Assembly (NCBI GenBank): GCA_019638115.1
Contig: JAHBUK010000002.1
Location: 255,867 to 319,866 of the forward strand
DNA length: 64,000 nucleotides
Direction: 5' to 3'
Source: Flavobacteriales bacterium
Lineage (GTDB): Bacteria > Bacteroidota > Bacteroidia > Flavobacteriales_F > PHOS-HE28
Part shown: one piece after another, positions 16,110 to 24,458 of the stretch
How the letters are laid out: the number at the start of each line of letters is the position of its first letter
How positions within the stretch are numbered: the stretch's first letter is position 1
The notes under the pieces: generated by a model
What the model saw: only the letters and a program-made list of their open reading frames with translations
What the model was told of the DNA's origin: nothing
The model's database searches: none
Program-made: the position numbers and the translations under genes

Positions 16110-17780
16110 TCAGCGAGGAACTACCGGTGGCGGCGGCGGTGCTACGGGGCGGTCACTGCCACGTTGGTTGGGTTCTTCCATCGGAGGTTCAGGAACGACC
16201 ATATCCCTGAAGTCTTCAATGGAGATCACCCGCGTCCGTTCCAATTCGCGCTCGTATTCCTCACGCTCTTTCTCCATGTCGCGGAAGCGTTCGTCGATCA
16301 CCCGGTAGTTGCTCAGGTCCATGGCTGGCGGTGGCACCCGGCCAGGTTTGAAGCTGGTGAGGTAGGTGCCCATGATGGCGTAGGGCATCGGGTGGTCCTT
16401 CAGGCCGAACATGAGCACCTCTTGAAAGTGCTTCCGGTGCTTTGAATTGATGTAGCGCGGTTCCATCCAACGGACCATGTCGAATACCGGGTTCGGCACA
16501 TCGTGTTCGGGGATCCACACGGCGCCATGGTTGAATTCCATGAAGCGGTATACCTGGCAATGCTTGCCAAGGATCTCCCGGGTATAGTCGCCGGGAGTAA
16601 GGGAGACCGCGATCCCACCGATCAGATCCGGCATGCCCACTTCTGCCAGCGTGCCGATGTAAAGGCGCGGGATCACGTAGCTGTGCCCTTCGTTGTAGGC
16701 CGCCACTGCCACATCGTGGTCCAGGTCCACCAGGTAAAGGGTGATGCCTTTCTCGTGCGGTACATCAGCCGTGATCACCGCGCGGCGCTCATCGGACCAG
16801 TAGGTGTAGTTGCCGAGCTGCTCGATGGTGTCCTTCTTCGCATCCACGTAGCGGCTCTTGGTCTGCAAGGTGAAGGTGCCCACGAAGCGGTTGTCAGGAA
16901 AACCGCGGTCCACAATGGGTGGCGTGTTTTGCACCAGCTCCGGTACCGGTGGCAGCCTGTTGATCCGTTCGCGCATCCACTGCGGCAATCGCCCCAGCCG
17001 CGCGTTGTTGGTGAAGAGGAAGCGCTCTTCGTCCACCCGGTTCGGGCGCCACGGCAATGTGGGCATCGGCTGTTTGCCGGGCGTGATCTGCTCGAACCAC
17101 CAATCGCCATCGGTGTTGGAGTAGCCCACGTCCTTCCACTTCACGCGCAACGACGAGCCCGCACGCTTGTCGCTGAAGGCGCTGAGGATCTCCAGGTTGC
17201 CCTCCCGGCACAGGTACACCGCCCATGCCTTCAGGTCTGCGAAGAGCTTGGGGTGAACAGTGGTGCGGTAGTAGGTGGCGGTGTCCTTGTTACTGTTGCC
17301 GCCCTTCAGCACTTCGCAGGTCTGTCCCATCACCATCTCCGCGCGGCCGGTGGCGATCACCGTGTCGTTGAAGAGTTTGTAGAAGTAGCCTGCCTGTTCC
17401 AACTTCAGATCATCCAGCGTGATGTGCGTGATGCTGGGGGAGGGGCTCATCTTCACTTTCACATTGGCCTGCAGGTCCACTACGGTGATGCGTTTGGTCG
17501 TGATCGAGTCGCGCATCTCGCGGAACACCATGCGGTGCTGATCGCCCCAGTAGTGGATACGCTTGCCGTAGCGATCGCGGATGGTCCATGTGCCGATGAA
17601 GGCGTTGGTGTGCAGCGGCTTGGTCTTGTTCGCAGCGGCTTTCGGTGCTGTTTGTCCGGTGATCCCGGTGTAGATCCAGCCCGGCAGTTCGCTCAGGTCG
17701 CTGCGCAGGTTCTGGGCGGAGGCGGTGCTCCACGCGATAAATGCTATCACCAGCAGCAATATGCTCCGAACGTTGATCAT
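16110..17780 (-). CDS. secreted protein with two tandem DUF4412-like domains
   Basis: The 556-residue product begins MINVRSILLLVIAFIAWSTASAQ, a signal peptide. Domain A (about residues 55-220) has HTNAFIGTWTIRDRYGKRI, YWGDQHRMVF and VVDLQANVKVKM; domain B (about 285-490) repeats the same order with DNRFVGTFTLQ, YWSDERRAVI and LYLVDLDHDVAVAA. A short helical stretch rich in Glu and Arg and a proline tail (PVAPPPPPVVPR) end the protein. It is a clear paralogue of the 783-residue gene just upstream. Function is unknown; an envelope role is inferred from the signal peptide. Confidence 0.75.
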   Translation of the reverse strand: MINVRSILLLVIAFIAWSTASAQNLRSDLSELPGWIYTGITGQTAPKAAANKTKPLHTNAFIGTWTIRDRYGKRIHYWGDQHRMVFREMRDSITTKRITVVDLQANVKVKMSPSPSITHITLDDLKLEQAGYFYKLFNDTVIATGRAEMVMGQTCEVLKGGNSNKDTATYYRTTVHPKLFADLKAWAVYLCREGNLEILSAFSDKRAGSSLRVKWKDVGYSNTDGDWWFEQITPGKQPMPTLPWRPNRVDEERFLFTNNARLGRLPQWMRERINRLPPVPELVQNTPPIVDRGFPDNRFVGTFTLQTKSRYVDAKKDTIEQLGNYTYWSDERRAVITADVPHEKGITLYLVDLDHDVAVAAYNEGHSYVIPRLYIGTLAEVGMPDLIGGIAVSLTPGDYTREILGKHCQVYRFMEFNHGAVWIPEHDVPNPVFDMVRWMEPRYINSKHRKHFQEVLMFGLKDHPMPYAIMGTYLTSFKPGRVPPPAMDLSNYRVIDERFRDMEKEREEYERELERTRVISIEDFRDMVVPEPPMEEPNQRGSDRPVAPPPPPVVPR

Positions 17781-17838
17781 TCGCTGCGTTCTCCTATTGT
17801 TCCGCTGGTCCATCCGTGCCCCTTCGCTTAACGCACCA

Positions 17839-17905
17839 GTAGGTCGACCCTCCCTCGGCTCCGCTCGGGATGGGATCGACCTGCCTACCGGCCAGGCAGG
17901 CGCTA
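17839..17905. repeat. dispersed palindromic element, copy 1
   Basis: The element runs from GTAGGTCGACC to GCGCTAC and contains GGTCGACC, TCGACCTGCCTACC and GCCAGGCAGGCG. Its reverse complement matches 24139-24218 in the outer parts (GCGCCTGCCTG, TAGGCAGGTCGA, CGACCTAC), with unrelated centres. It lies between the two large DUF4412-like genes. Confidence 0.65.
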
Positions 17906-17960
17906 CGGGTGCTTCGTGTCCAGGTTTGCGCCACCGCCCTCTGTACCATTTTCAATTGGT

Positions 17961-20312
17961 TCATTTCCAACTGTCCTTCGTGATGATGAACACGCTGGGA
18001 TCCACCGCGCCGGGTTCCAAGGAGATCACTTCCATGGTTCCCTTGCTTTGGCGTCCATCGTTCCATTCGGCCTTCAGTACCATGCCGTCACCATCATAGG
18101 TCAGCAGACCGAACAGCCCGCCCATGACGTATTCGTTGGTGCCATCCCAGCCTTTGCGCGCACTGCACAGGTCGCGGAACAAGGAGGCAGGCGCTTGGGT
18201 CTGCCAAATGGTGCGGAGCCCCAATTCGGACCTGTGTTGCATGGGCACGCAATCGCGACGGAGGATCTTGATCGGCTCGCCGATGCGATCGTAGACGATC
18301 AGCGGACTGATGGTGAACGGCGAATGTTCGGTACGCAAGGGCACTGGTTCTTGCGCGGTGACCTTGCCGGTCGAGCGGTCAAAGGTGTAGCGGGTCTCGA
18401 TGCCTGCTTTGCGGTCGACGAGCAGTGCGGTGGGAGCGAGGATATCGGCAGGTGCCCCTTTGGCCTTGATCATGGTGCGCACCAGTACCATGCGTTCGTG
18501 TGTGCTGGCATAGTCAACGATCCACTCCGTGGTGTCGCGCTTGTTGATCAGTGTGTACTTCAGGCGCGCCTTGCCCCGGAAGTCGTTCATGCTCCGATCC
18601 AGCTTGGCGGCGAGCAGGCGTTTCGCCACCGCGTTCGGGTCCGGCGCTACAGTGCCCCGGTTGCGGCCGGCTACCTCGGCCGGTGGAACAGCCACCTCCG
18701 GCGCGGCTTCCACCTCGACCCTTTCCATGGGCTCGGAGGTCAATTCGTAGTTCCGTTCATACGATCGGCTTCCGGTGCCCGAACCGCTATACATACCGCC
18801 ACTGTTCTGACTTTCATAAGACCTTGCCCGCTTGTGACTGTCCAAGCGATGGTCCTTCACCCAATGATCGCTCAGGTCCAGCGCGGGTGGCGGCACTTTG
18901 CCGGGCTTGAAGCTGGTGAGCTCCGTGGCCATCACCGCGAAGGGCATGGGACGGTCCTTCACCCCGAAGAACATCAGGTCCTTGAAGGGCTGTGAGGGCT
19001 TGGGCATCATCCAGCGCGCCATGTCGTGGATGGGGTTCGGCGTGGTCTCGTTGGAGAACCAGTAGTGCGAGAGGTAGTACTCGGTGGTGGTATGCAATTC
19101 GCACAGTCGCCCGAGGATCTTACGGCTGGTGCCGGTAGGGGTGAACGGTAGGTCCACACCATCGCCGAATTCCACCAGCCCCGCGCCCTCCAGCGTGGTG
19201 ATCTCCACCTTCGGGATCACGTGGCTGTGCCCAGCGTTGCGCGCGACCACGGCCACGTCGTGGTCCAGGTCCACCAGGTAGGTCCATTTGCCCTTCTCGT
19301 GTGGCGCATCCACGGTGAGGATGGCACGTCGCGCATCAGCCCAGTAGGTGAAGGTGCCCGCCTGCTCCTTGGTGCCTTCGTGGTCCGTCCAACGCGAGAG
19401 GGACTGCGCGGTGAGCGTGCCCACGAACTGGTTGTCCGCAATGCCGCGATCCACGGCGGGCGGCGTGTAGGCCAGTGGCAGGCTGTCGGGCGGCAGCCGG
19501 TTCAGGCGTTCGCGCATCCACGCAGGCAGTCGACCCAGTTGCGTGGCGTTCACCCAAAGCAGTCGCTCCTCCACCACGGCCGCGCCCTTCAGGTCCAGCG
19601 TTGGCATGGGTTGCTTGCCGGGTGTCACCTTGTGGAAGGTCACTTCGCCCTGCTTTGGGGTGTATTGTTCTCCATCCCAGCTCACGCGAATGGCGGGCCC
19701 CGTGCGGCTGTGGTTGAAGGCGCTGAGGTACTTCGTTTCGCCTTCGCGCAGCCAGGGTCCCCACACGCGCAGGTCGGCGAACAGCTTGGGGTATGCTGTG
19801 GTGCGCCAGTAGCTGACCTTGCCGCCGTTGCTGTTGGTGCCCATGTACTCGGCCACGGGTTCGTTCATCAGTGCGTCGCGTTGGCCCGTGGCCATCACAC
19901 TGTCGCTCCAGATCTCCAGGAAGTAGCCCTGCTGCGGATGGTACAGGTCGCGTACCCGGCCACCGTAGCTGTTCTGGCGCGGATACAGCACCATCGACAC
20001 GTTTGCTTGCAGGTCCACAAGGGTCGTGCGCACCGGCTTGTCCATGCCTTCCACCTCCTGAAAGATCATGCGGTGCTCATCACCCCAGTACAGCAGCCGC
20101 TTCCCACCCGTGGCGCGGATGATCCACGTGCCCACGAAGTCATTGGTGTGGACCGGTTTGCCGCTCGGTTTCAGTGCGGTCTTTGGGGCTTCGCCGGTGA
20201 CCAGTTCGGCCATCCAGGCAGGGAGGTCCGCCGGTTTGACGGGGTGTTCGTATTGAGCGAGGAGGGGGGAGGGCGCAAGAAGTAGGAGGCCAAGGAACAG
20301 TGCGGCGCGCAT
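17961..20312 (-). CDS. secreted protein with three DUF4412-like domains
   Basis: The 783-residue product has a signal peptide (MRAALFLGLLLLAPSPLLAQ). Domain A (about 55-215) has HTNDFVGTWIIRATGGKR and YWGDEHRMIF; domain B (about 292-480) has DNQFVGTLTAQSLSRW, YWADARRAIL and TYLVDLDHDVAVVAR. Between them lies WMRERLNRLPPD, shared with the neighbour. A third, more diverged unit (about 575-783) opens MNDFRGKARLKYTLIN and ends with the canonical SLEPGAVDPSVFII seen in DUF4412-like tails. The gene and its neighbour probably arose by duplication and then domain gain. Possibly a surface or periplasmic lipid or metal binder; nothing in the sequence fixes this. Confidence 0.75.
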   Translation of the reverse strand: MRAALFLGLLLLAPSPLLAQYEHPVKPADLPAWMAELVTGEAPKTALKPSGKPVHTNDFVGTWIIRATGGKRLLYWGDEHRMIFQEVEGMDKPVRTTLVDLQANVSMVLYPRQNSYGGRVRDLYHPQQGYFLEIWSDSVMATGQRDALMNEPVAEYMGTNSNGGKVSYWRTTAYPKLFADLRVWGPWLREGETKYLSAFNHSRTGPAIRVSWDGEQYTPKQGEVTFHKVTPGKQPMPTLDLKGAAVVEERLLWVNATQLGRLPAWMRERLNRLPPDSLPLAYTPPAVDRGIADNQFVGTLTAQSLSRWTDHEGTKEQAGTFTYWADARRAILTVDAPHEKGKWTYLVDLDHDVAVVARNAGHSHVIPKVEITTLEGAGLVEFGDGVDLPFTPTGTSRKILGRLCELHTTTEYYLSHYWFSNETTPNPIHDMARWMMPKPSQPFKDLMFFGVKDRPMPFAVMATELTSFKPGKVPPPALDLSDHWVKDHRLDSHKRARSYESQNSGGMYSGSGTGSRSYERNYELTSEPMERVEVEAAPEVAVPPAEVAGRNRGTVAPDPNAVAKRLLAAKLDRSMNDFRGKARLKYTLINKRDTTEWIVDYASTHERMVLVRTMIKAKGAPADILAPTALLVDRKAGIETRYTFDRSTGKVTAQEPVPLRTEHSPFTISPLIVYDRIGEPIKILRRDCVPMQHRSELGLRTIWQTQAPASLFRDLCSARKGWDGTNEYVMGGLFGLLTYDGDGMVLKAEWNDGRQSKGTMEVISLEPGAVDPSVFIITKDSWK

Positions 20313-20423
20313 GCTGCGAAGGTCGGTGAAGGATGCGCGCGTTTGGCAACTATCGGGCCAGCCCGCTCAGTTAGCGCTCTTTCGTCGGGCTCTCGAAAGG
20401 CATAAGCGGCAACACCTCAAAGC

Positions 20424-20624
20424 TCACTGAGCAGCGCATTCATGGAACGTGGCTTCCGCTTTACCGGCTTCAATGGCTTTCATCTCAACGATGGCCTCCA
20501 CCATGTCGCGTATCCGTTCCGCCTTAACCGGCGAGAGTTTCCTGGCCTTGATCAACGGAAAACCACGCAACAGCTCTTCCTGGAACGCTTGCTTCTCCTT
20601 TGGTACATCCAACAGGTCGTCCAT
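20424..20624 (-). CDS. small helical protein, hypothetical
   Basis: A 66-codon frame starting at ATG 20624 encodes MDDLLDVPKEKQAFQEELL and continues as charged helices ending ATFHECAAQ. The composition looks coding (regular charged and aliphatic spacing), but the length is short and no homologue is recognised. It stands alone between the DUF4412-like gene and the ABC ATPase gene, with pyrimidine-rich repeats on its upstream side. It could also be a chance frame. Confidence 0.4.
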   Translation of the reverse strand: MDDLLDVPKEKQAFQEELLRGFPLIKARKLSPVKAERIRDMVEAIVEMKAIEAGKAEATFHECAAQ

Positions 20625-20681
20625 GCCTACAAGATTACGTCCCCTGGGCTCGCTTTACCAACGAATTCAGCATCCGCCACT

Positions 20682-20740
20682 CCCACATCACCTCTTCTCA
20701 TCTTCACCTCTTCTCATCTTCACATTCTCACATCCTCTGC
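20682..20740. repeat. pyrimidine-rich short repeats
   Basis: Runs of CTCATCTTCACCTCTT and related units (CACATCA, CTCATCTTCAC) fill the spacer between the small hypothetical gene and the lolD-like gene. They resemble the CATCTCCA array near ruvX. Confidence 0.65.
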
Positions 20741-20744
20741 TACC

Positions 20745-21392
20745 TCATATCACCCCATCCCGCATCACCAGCTTCCGGTCGGCCATGTTCGCCAGTTCCT
20801 CGTTGTGCGTCACGATCACGAAGGTCTGGCCCAACTCCGAGCGCAGGTCGAAGAAGAGCTGGTGCAGCTCCTTGGCATGTGCCGAATCGAGATTGCCACT
20901 GGGTTCGTCGGCCAGCACCACGCTGGGGTTGTTGAAGAGCGCCCGGGCCACGGCCACGCGCTGCTGTTCGCCACCGCTCAGTTGGTTGGGTTTGTGCTCC
21001 TTGCGGGGCAGGATGTTCAGGCGTTGCAGCAGTTCCTCCGCGCGGCCGGTGCAGTCGCGCATGCTGCGTCCCGCGATCATGCCGGGCATCATCACGTTCT
21101 CAAGGGCGGTGAATTCCGGCAGCAGTTGGTGGAACTGGAACACGAAACCGATGTGCCGGTTGCGGAAGGCGCTGAGTGCCTGCTCCGAGAGGCTGGTGAG
21201 GTCCTGCCCGTTGATGTGGAGTGAACCCCGGTCCGGGCGCTCCAGGGTGCCGAGGATCTGCAGCAGGGTGGTCTTGCCCGCGCCGCTGGCCCCCACGATG
21301 CTCACCACTTCGGCCTTGGAAACGCTGAGGTCCACGCCCTTCAACACTTCCAATTCACCGTACTGCTTGCGGATGGCCCTGGCTTCGATCAT
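20745..21392 (-). CDS. lolD: ABC transporter ATPase of the LolD/MacB type
   Basis: The 215-residue product is an ABC ATP-binding subunit. Walker A is [12 protein letters not shown] (about 33-44), the signature [15 protein letters not shown] is at about 138-152, and Walker B is [12 protein letters not shown] with the extra SGNLDS typical of the LolD/MacB subgroup that drives lipoprotein release or export. The length and [20 protein letters not shown] opening fit. No permease gene is adjacent in the window, so the exact role remains open. A TACCTTTC promoter-like site is at 21402-21409 on the same strand. Confidence 0.85.
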   Translation of the reverse strand: MIEARAIRKQYGELEVLKGVDLSVSKAEVVSIVGASGAGKTTLLQILGTLERPDRGSLHINGQDLTSLSEQALSAFRNRHIGFVFQFHQLLPEFTALENVMMPGMIAGRSMRDCTGRAEELLQRLNILPRKEHKPNQLSGGEQQRVAVARALFNNPSVVLADEPSGNLDSAHAKELHQLFFDLRSELGQTFVIVTHNEELANMADRKLVMRDGVI

Positions 21393-21401
21393 ATCCGCAA
21401 A

Positions 21402-21409
21402 GAAAGGTA
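21402..21409 (-). promoter_or_regulatory. weak -7-like element for the lolD-type gene
   Basis: On the minus strand this reads TACCTTTC, one base from TAnnTTTG, and ends 9 nt before the ATG. Confidence 0.35.
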
Positions 21410-21415
21410 ACAGTG

Positions 21416-21527
21416 CCCACGCACCGGCTACCGCTCAACAGTCCTCCCTCACAGGCTCACGCGCAACAGGACCCACGCACCTGCTACTGCGCAACAGTCC
21501 TCCCACACAAGCTCACGCGCAACAGTG
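21416..21527. repeat. two 56-bp direct repeats
   Basis: Units 21416-21471 and 21472-21527 both begin CCCACGCACC and contain GCNCAACAGTCCTCC and CTCACGCGCAACAG. Most positions agree. They lie just upstream of the CTGT-rich stretch and the four-helix-bundle gene. Confidence 0.75.
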
Positions 21528-21543
21528 GCGACCACCTTTTCCC

Positions 21544-21597
21544 CTGTTCTCACTGTCCCCTGTTCTTCCTGTCCTCACTGTACACTGTTCCCATTAT
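21544..21597. repeat. CTGT-rich short repeats, left flank of the IVP gene
   Basis: Units such as CTGTTC, CACTGTCC and TCCTCACTG occur here, related to the larger array at 22085-22188 on the other side of the gene. Confidence 0.55.
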
Positions 21598-21637
21598 ATC
21601 ACTTACTTCACAAGTCCACATACAAACTCCAGAACTG

Positions 21638-22063
21638 ATGACCTCAACCTTCGAAGAATCCAAAGCATGGCAGCGAGCGGGAGATCTTCTCGCGTTGCTC
21701 GAAACACATTTCGGAGAGAGCAAGCGCTTCTGGTTCAAGGACCAGTTGCTTCGTGCTTCTCTGTCAATAATGAACAACATTGCCGAAGGGCATGGCAGAC
21801 CCACCGTTGCTGATCGCAACCGCTACCTGGTCATCGCAAAAGGATCGTGCAACGAGGTCCGCTCCATGCTTCACCATGCCAAACGCATGGAGTACATGAA
21901 CACGACCGACACAGAAAGAGCATTCGGCCTTTGCGAAGAGATCGGCCGATTGCTTTATTCCTATATGAATCGCTCCACACAGCGCTTCGGCAATCTGCCG
22001 GGTTTCACCAGTGTTCTCCTCATCGCAAGCTGGTTCGAAGCCGCTCTGATGAAGTTGTCATGA
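21638..22063 (+). CDS. four-helix-bundle protein of the IVP/S23 family
   Basis: The 141-residue product begins MTSTFEESKAWQRAGDLLALL and contains LRASLSIMNNIAEGHGRPT, the signature of the four-helix-bundle family first found in 23S rRNA intervening sequences and related to the accessory protein of diversity-generating retroelements. FGLCEEIGRLLYSYMNRS forms a later helix. The start was placed at this ATG because upstream codons encode only repeat sequence. The gene is flanked on both sides by CTGT-type repeats, suggesting it moved as a small cassette. No reverse transcriptase is nearby, so a DGR is not indicated. Confidence 0.85.
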   Translation: MTSTFEESKAWQRAGDLLALLETHFGESKRFWFKDQLLRASLSIMNNIAEGHGRPTVADRNRYLVIAKGSCNEVRSMLHHAKRMEYMNTTDTERAFGLCEEIGRLLYSYMNRSTQRFGNLPGFTSVLLIASWFEAALMKLS

Positions 22064-22084
22064 ACTGATCGTCCCCGCTGTCGC

Positions 22085-22188
22085 CACTGTCCACTGTCCT
22101 CACTGTCCACTGTCCTCACTGTCCACTGTCCTCACTGTCCACTGTCCACTGTCCACTGTCCACTGTCCTCACTGTCCACTGTCCACTC
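22085..22188. repeat. tandem ACTGTCC array, right flank of the IVP gene
   Basis: About fourteen units of ACTGTCC, some joined by TC, run up to 20-50 nt before the sucC start region. The array has 7- and 9-nt steps (ACTGTCC and ACTGTCCTC). Confidence 0.85.
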
Positions 22189-22200
22189 TCTCTTAACCAC

Positions 22201-22208
22201 TACTTTCG
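22201..22208 (+). promoter_or_regulatory. -7-like element for sucC
   Basis: TACTTTCG is one base from TAnnTTTG and lies 28 nt before the sucC ATG, directly after the ACTGTCC array, so array length could alter the spacing of upstream promoter contacts. Confidence 0.4.
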
Positions 22209-22236
22209 CCCCCGCAAACGACAAGCCTCCCAGCAC

Positions 22237-23427
22237 ATGAACCTGCACGAGTACCAAGGCAAGAGCATCCTCGCCCAATATGGCGTCCGCATCCAACGTG
22301 GCCACGTGGCCTACAACGCCGATGAGGCCGTAGACATGGCCAAGCGCCTGGGGCAGGAGACCGGCACCAAATTCTGGGTGGTGAAAGCCCAGATCCATGC
22401 GGGTGGCCGCGGCAAGGGTGGTGGTGTGAAACTGGCCAAGAGCATCGATGAGGTGCGCGAACGCGCCGAGGCCATCATCGGCATGCAACTCATCACCCCG
22501 CAGACCCCGCCAGCCGGCAAGAAGGTGCACAAGGTCCTCATCGCCGAGGACATGTACTACCCCGGTGCCAGCGAGACCAAGGAGTTCTATATGAGCGTGT
22601 TGCTCGATCGCGCCAGCGGCAAGAACATCATCATGTACAGCACCGAGGGTGGCATGGACATCGAAGAGGTGGCCGAGCACACCCCGGAGAAGATCTACAA
22701 GGAGACCGTGGATCCCCGCGTGGGCCTGCGTCCCTTCCAGTGCAACAAGATCGCCGTGAACCTGGGCCTCAGCGGCAACGCGAAAAAGGAGATGGTGAAG
22801 TTCGTGGCCGCCCTGTACAAAGCCTACGAAGGCTGCGATGCCGCCATGTTCGAGATCAACCCCGTGCTGAAGACCAGCGACGACAAGATCGCGGCCGTGG
22901 ACGCCAAGGTGCGCCTGGACGGCAACGCCCTCTACCGCCACCCCGATTACGTGGAGATGCGCGACAAGACCGAGGAGGACCCGATCGAAGTGGAGGCCGG
23001 TGAAGCTGGCTTGAACTACGTGCGCCTGGACGGCAACGTGGGCTGCATGGTGAACGGCGCCGGTCTGGCCATGGCCACCATGGACATCATCAAGCTGAGC
23101 GGTGGCGAGCCCGCCAACTTCCTCGATGTGGGCGGTACTGCCGATGCGGCCCGCGTGGAGAAAGCCTTCCGCATCATCCTGAAGGATACCCGTGTGAAAG
23201 CCATCCTGGTGAACATCTTCGGCGGCATCGTGCGTTGCGACCGCGTGGCGCAAGGCGTGGTGGACGCTTACAAGAACATTGGCGACATCCCCGTGCCCAT
23301 CATCGTGCGCCTGCAAGGCACCAACGCAGTGGAGGCCAAGCAGCTGATCGACAACAGCGGTCTGAAGGTGCTGAGCGCCGTGGCCCTGCAAGAGGCTGCG
23401 GACCGGGTGAAGGAGGTGTTGAAGTGA
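22237..23427 (+). CDS. sucC: succinyl-CoA synthetase (ADP-forming), beta subunit
   Basis: The 396-residue product is the beta subunit of the TCA-cycle succinyl-CoA ligase. It opens MNLHEYQGKSILAQYGV, typical of the family, and shows ATP-grasp features: QIHAGGRGKGGGVKLAKS (about residues 49-66), FEINPVLKT (about 206), and the C-terminal CoA-ligase part with FLDVGGTADAARVEKAF and NIFGGIVRCDRVAQGV. Length is normal. No sucD is adjacent. The last 112 nt are repeated at 24735-24846 as part of a tandem duplication. Confidence 0.97.
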   Translation: MNLHEYQGKSILAQYGVRIQRGHVAYNADEAVDMAKRLGQETGTKFWVVKAQIHAGGRGKGGGVKLAKSIDEVRERAEAIIGMQLITPQTPPAGKKVHKVLIAEDMYYPGASETKEFYMSVLLDRASGKNIIMYSTEGGMDIEEVAEHTPEKIYKETVDPRVGLRPFQCNKIAVNLGLSGNAKKEMVKFVAALYKAYEGCDAAMFEINPVLKTSDDKIAAVDAKVRLDGNALYRHPDYVEMRDKTEEDPIEVEAGEAGLNYVRLDGNVGCMVNGAGLAMATMDIIKLSGGEPANFLDVGGTADAARVEKAFRIILKDTRVKAILVNIFGGIVRCDRVAQGVVDAYKNIGDIPVPIIVRLQGTNAVEAKQLIDNSGLKVLSAVALQEAADRVKEVLK

Positions 23428-23529
23428 TCTTTGATCATTGCAACACGACATTGTCGAGTTAGTTACCAGTAATGCCTTGGGATCTCCGAAGACCTTAGGC
23501 GCCGGGGTATAATCGGCCTTCATTGATGT

Positions 23530-24051
23530 ATGTTGCATGCGGTGAAAAGGATATCCATAGCACTGGGGTTGCTGGTCATGTGTTCTGTATTGACGATCGG
23601 CACCCTGCGTTGGTATAACGACCGTAGCCGAATCGTCTTGGATAGCACTTCAAAGGAGCGTATCAGGGCTGAGATCGATCAGCTTGGAACGGATCAACGG
23701 AAGCGTATATGGCTCGAGGGGGTGTTCCGATGTGACCAGGCCGTTAGGCAGCGAGTGCAGCGCAGTCTGGCACTGTACGGATATGGCTCCCCTGTTCATG
23801 AGCAAGCATTAAGGGCCATGTCCGACACGGATATTGTCAACCTCTATCGAATGGAGTTGTATCTCGGCGAATATGGTCACCCGTTGGACCCCAGTTATGG
23901 GGAATTGGCCCTGATCGCGCCTTGGACCGTATTACATCACGCTGCTAGCGGGGGAACGCGCCGTAAATGGATGCCAATGCTCCAGCAAGCTCATGATGCC
24001 GGAATACTGGATGCTTCAGCCTTAAACTGGTACGTTGATAGAATGGAGTGA
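23530..24051 (+). CDS. membrane-anchored hypothetical protein in the duplicated block
   Basis: The 173-residue product starts MLHAVKRISIALGLLVMCSVL, one N-terminal helix, followed by a soluble helical part (WLEGVFRCDQAVRQRVQRSL). No family is recognised. The surrounding stretch 23428-24237 is absent from the second copy of the duplication, where the terminator lies only about 20 bp after the sucC sequence; this gene thus appears to have been inserted in the first copy or lost from the second. Base composition is more AT-rich than the flanking genes by eye, consistent with later arrival. Confidence 0.6.
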   Translation: MLHAVKRISIALGLLVMCSVLTIGTLRWYNDRSRIVLDSTSKERIRAEIDQLGTDQRKRIWLEGVFRCDQAVRQRVQRSLALYGYGSPVHEQALRAMSDTDIVNLYRMELYLGEYGHPLDPSYGELALIAPWTVLHHAASGGTRRKWMPMLQQAHDAGILDASALNWYVDRME

Positions 24052-24138
24052 CCTACAAACTTCATCCGTCTTCATAACAGCGTTCGCTGCCACATTGAGT
24101 TAAGCATACCGTGATCATTGGAAGCAGATCTCCGCATT

Positions 24139-24218
24139 AGCGCCTGCCTGCCGTTAGGCAGGTCGACCCTTTTCGCCCGACGAAGCGCTCTGGCGAAGTC
24201 GGGACGGGTCGGCCTACC
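24139..24218. repeat. dispersed palindromic element, copy 2
   Basis: The element starts AGCGCCTGCCTGCCG, continues TTAGGCAGGTCGACCC and ends GGGTCGGCCTACC. It is the reverse-oriented relative of 17839-17905 and has its own inverted parts (GCCTGCC...GGCAGG; GGTCGACC-like ends). Confidence 0.65.
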
Positions 24219-24237
24219 AGCCCACTGAAACTGAAAT

Positions 24238-24265
24238 GAACGCCGGGGAATATCCTCGGGCGTTC
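24238..24265 (+). terminator. terminator-like hairpin, first copy
   Basis: GAACGCC-GGGG pairs with CCTCGGGCGTTC around AATAT. It matches the hairpin at 24866-24893 in sequence and in order relative to the inverted repeat that follows, so the two are copies of the original sucC terminator. Confidence 0.6.
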
Positions 24266-24298
24266 CTGTTGTCTACAGCATTGCATTCCGAAAGAACC

Positions 24299-24363
24299 GT
24301 GAATGGACGGAAATGGACGTGAATGACGCGGCATTTCATTCACGTCCATTTCCGTCCATTCAC
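24299..24363. repeat. 28-bp perfect inverted repeat
   Basis: The arms are 24299-24326 and 24336-24363 with a 9-nt centre. The left arm starts GTGAATGGACGGAAATGGAC; the right arm is its exact reverse complement. It shares the words GGACGNAAATGGAC and ATGGAC with the inverted repeat at 24913-24965. Confidence 0.9.
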
Positions 24364-24458
24364 GATTGAAATTCAACTTCTGAAGGGCCGCGCTGAGCTT
24401 CAGTGCCTTTGCAGGTCCGATAGGCATCGGACCTCTCGCAGAGTACCCTGCCACTCCC

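Larger units (their letters stand above)
24052..24458. other. intergenic region with dispersed element, terminator and inverted repeat
   Basis: These 407 bases hold no gene that can be supported. They contain a palindromic dispersed element (24139-24218), a terminator-like hairpin (24238-24265), a 28-bp perfect inverted repeat (24299-24363), and a small hairpin GGTCCGAT/ATCGGACC (24414-24433) just before the pseudogene. Confidence 0.8.

Noticed and set aside
21638..22063. Diversity-generating retroelement accessory gene
   Set aside because: No reverse transcriptase or template/variable repeats were found nearby; the gene is better explained as an ordinary IVP-type protein.
22132..23538. Long minus-strand frame opposite sucC
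   Set aside because: SucC motifs on the plus strand are clear, and the opposite frame includes the ACTGTCC array translated as repeats.
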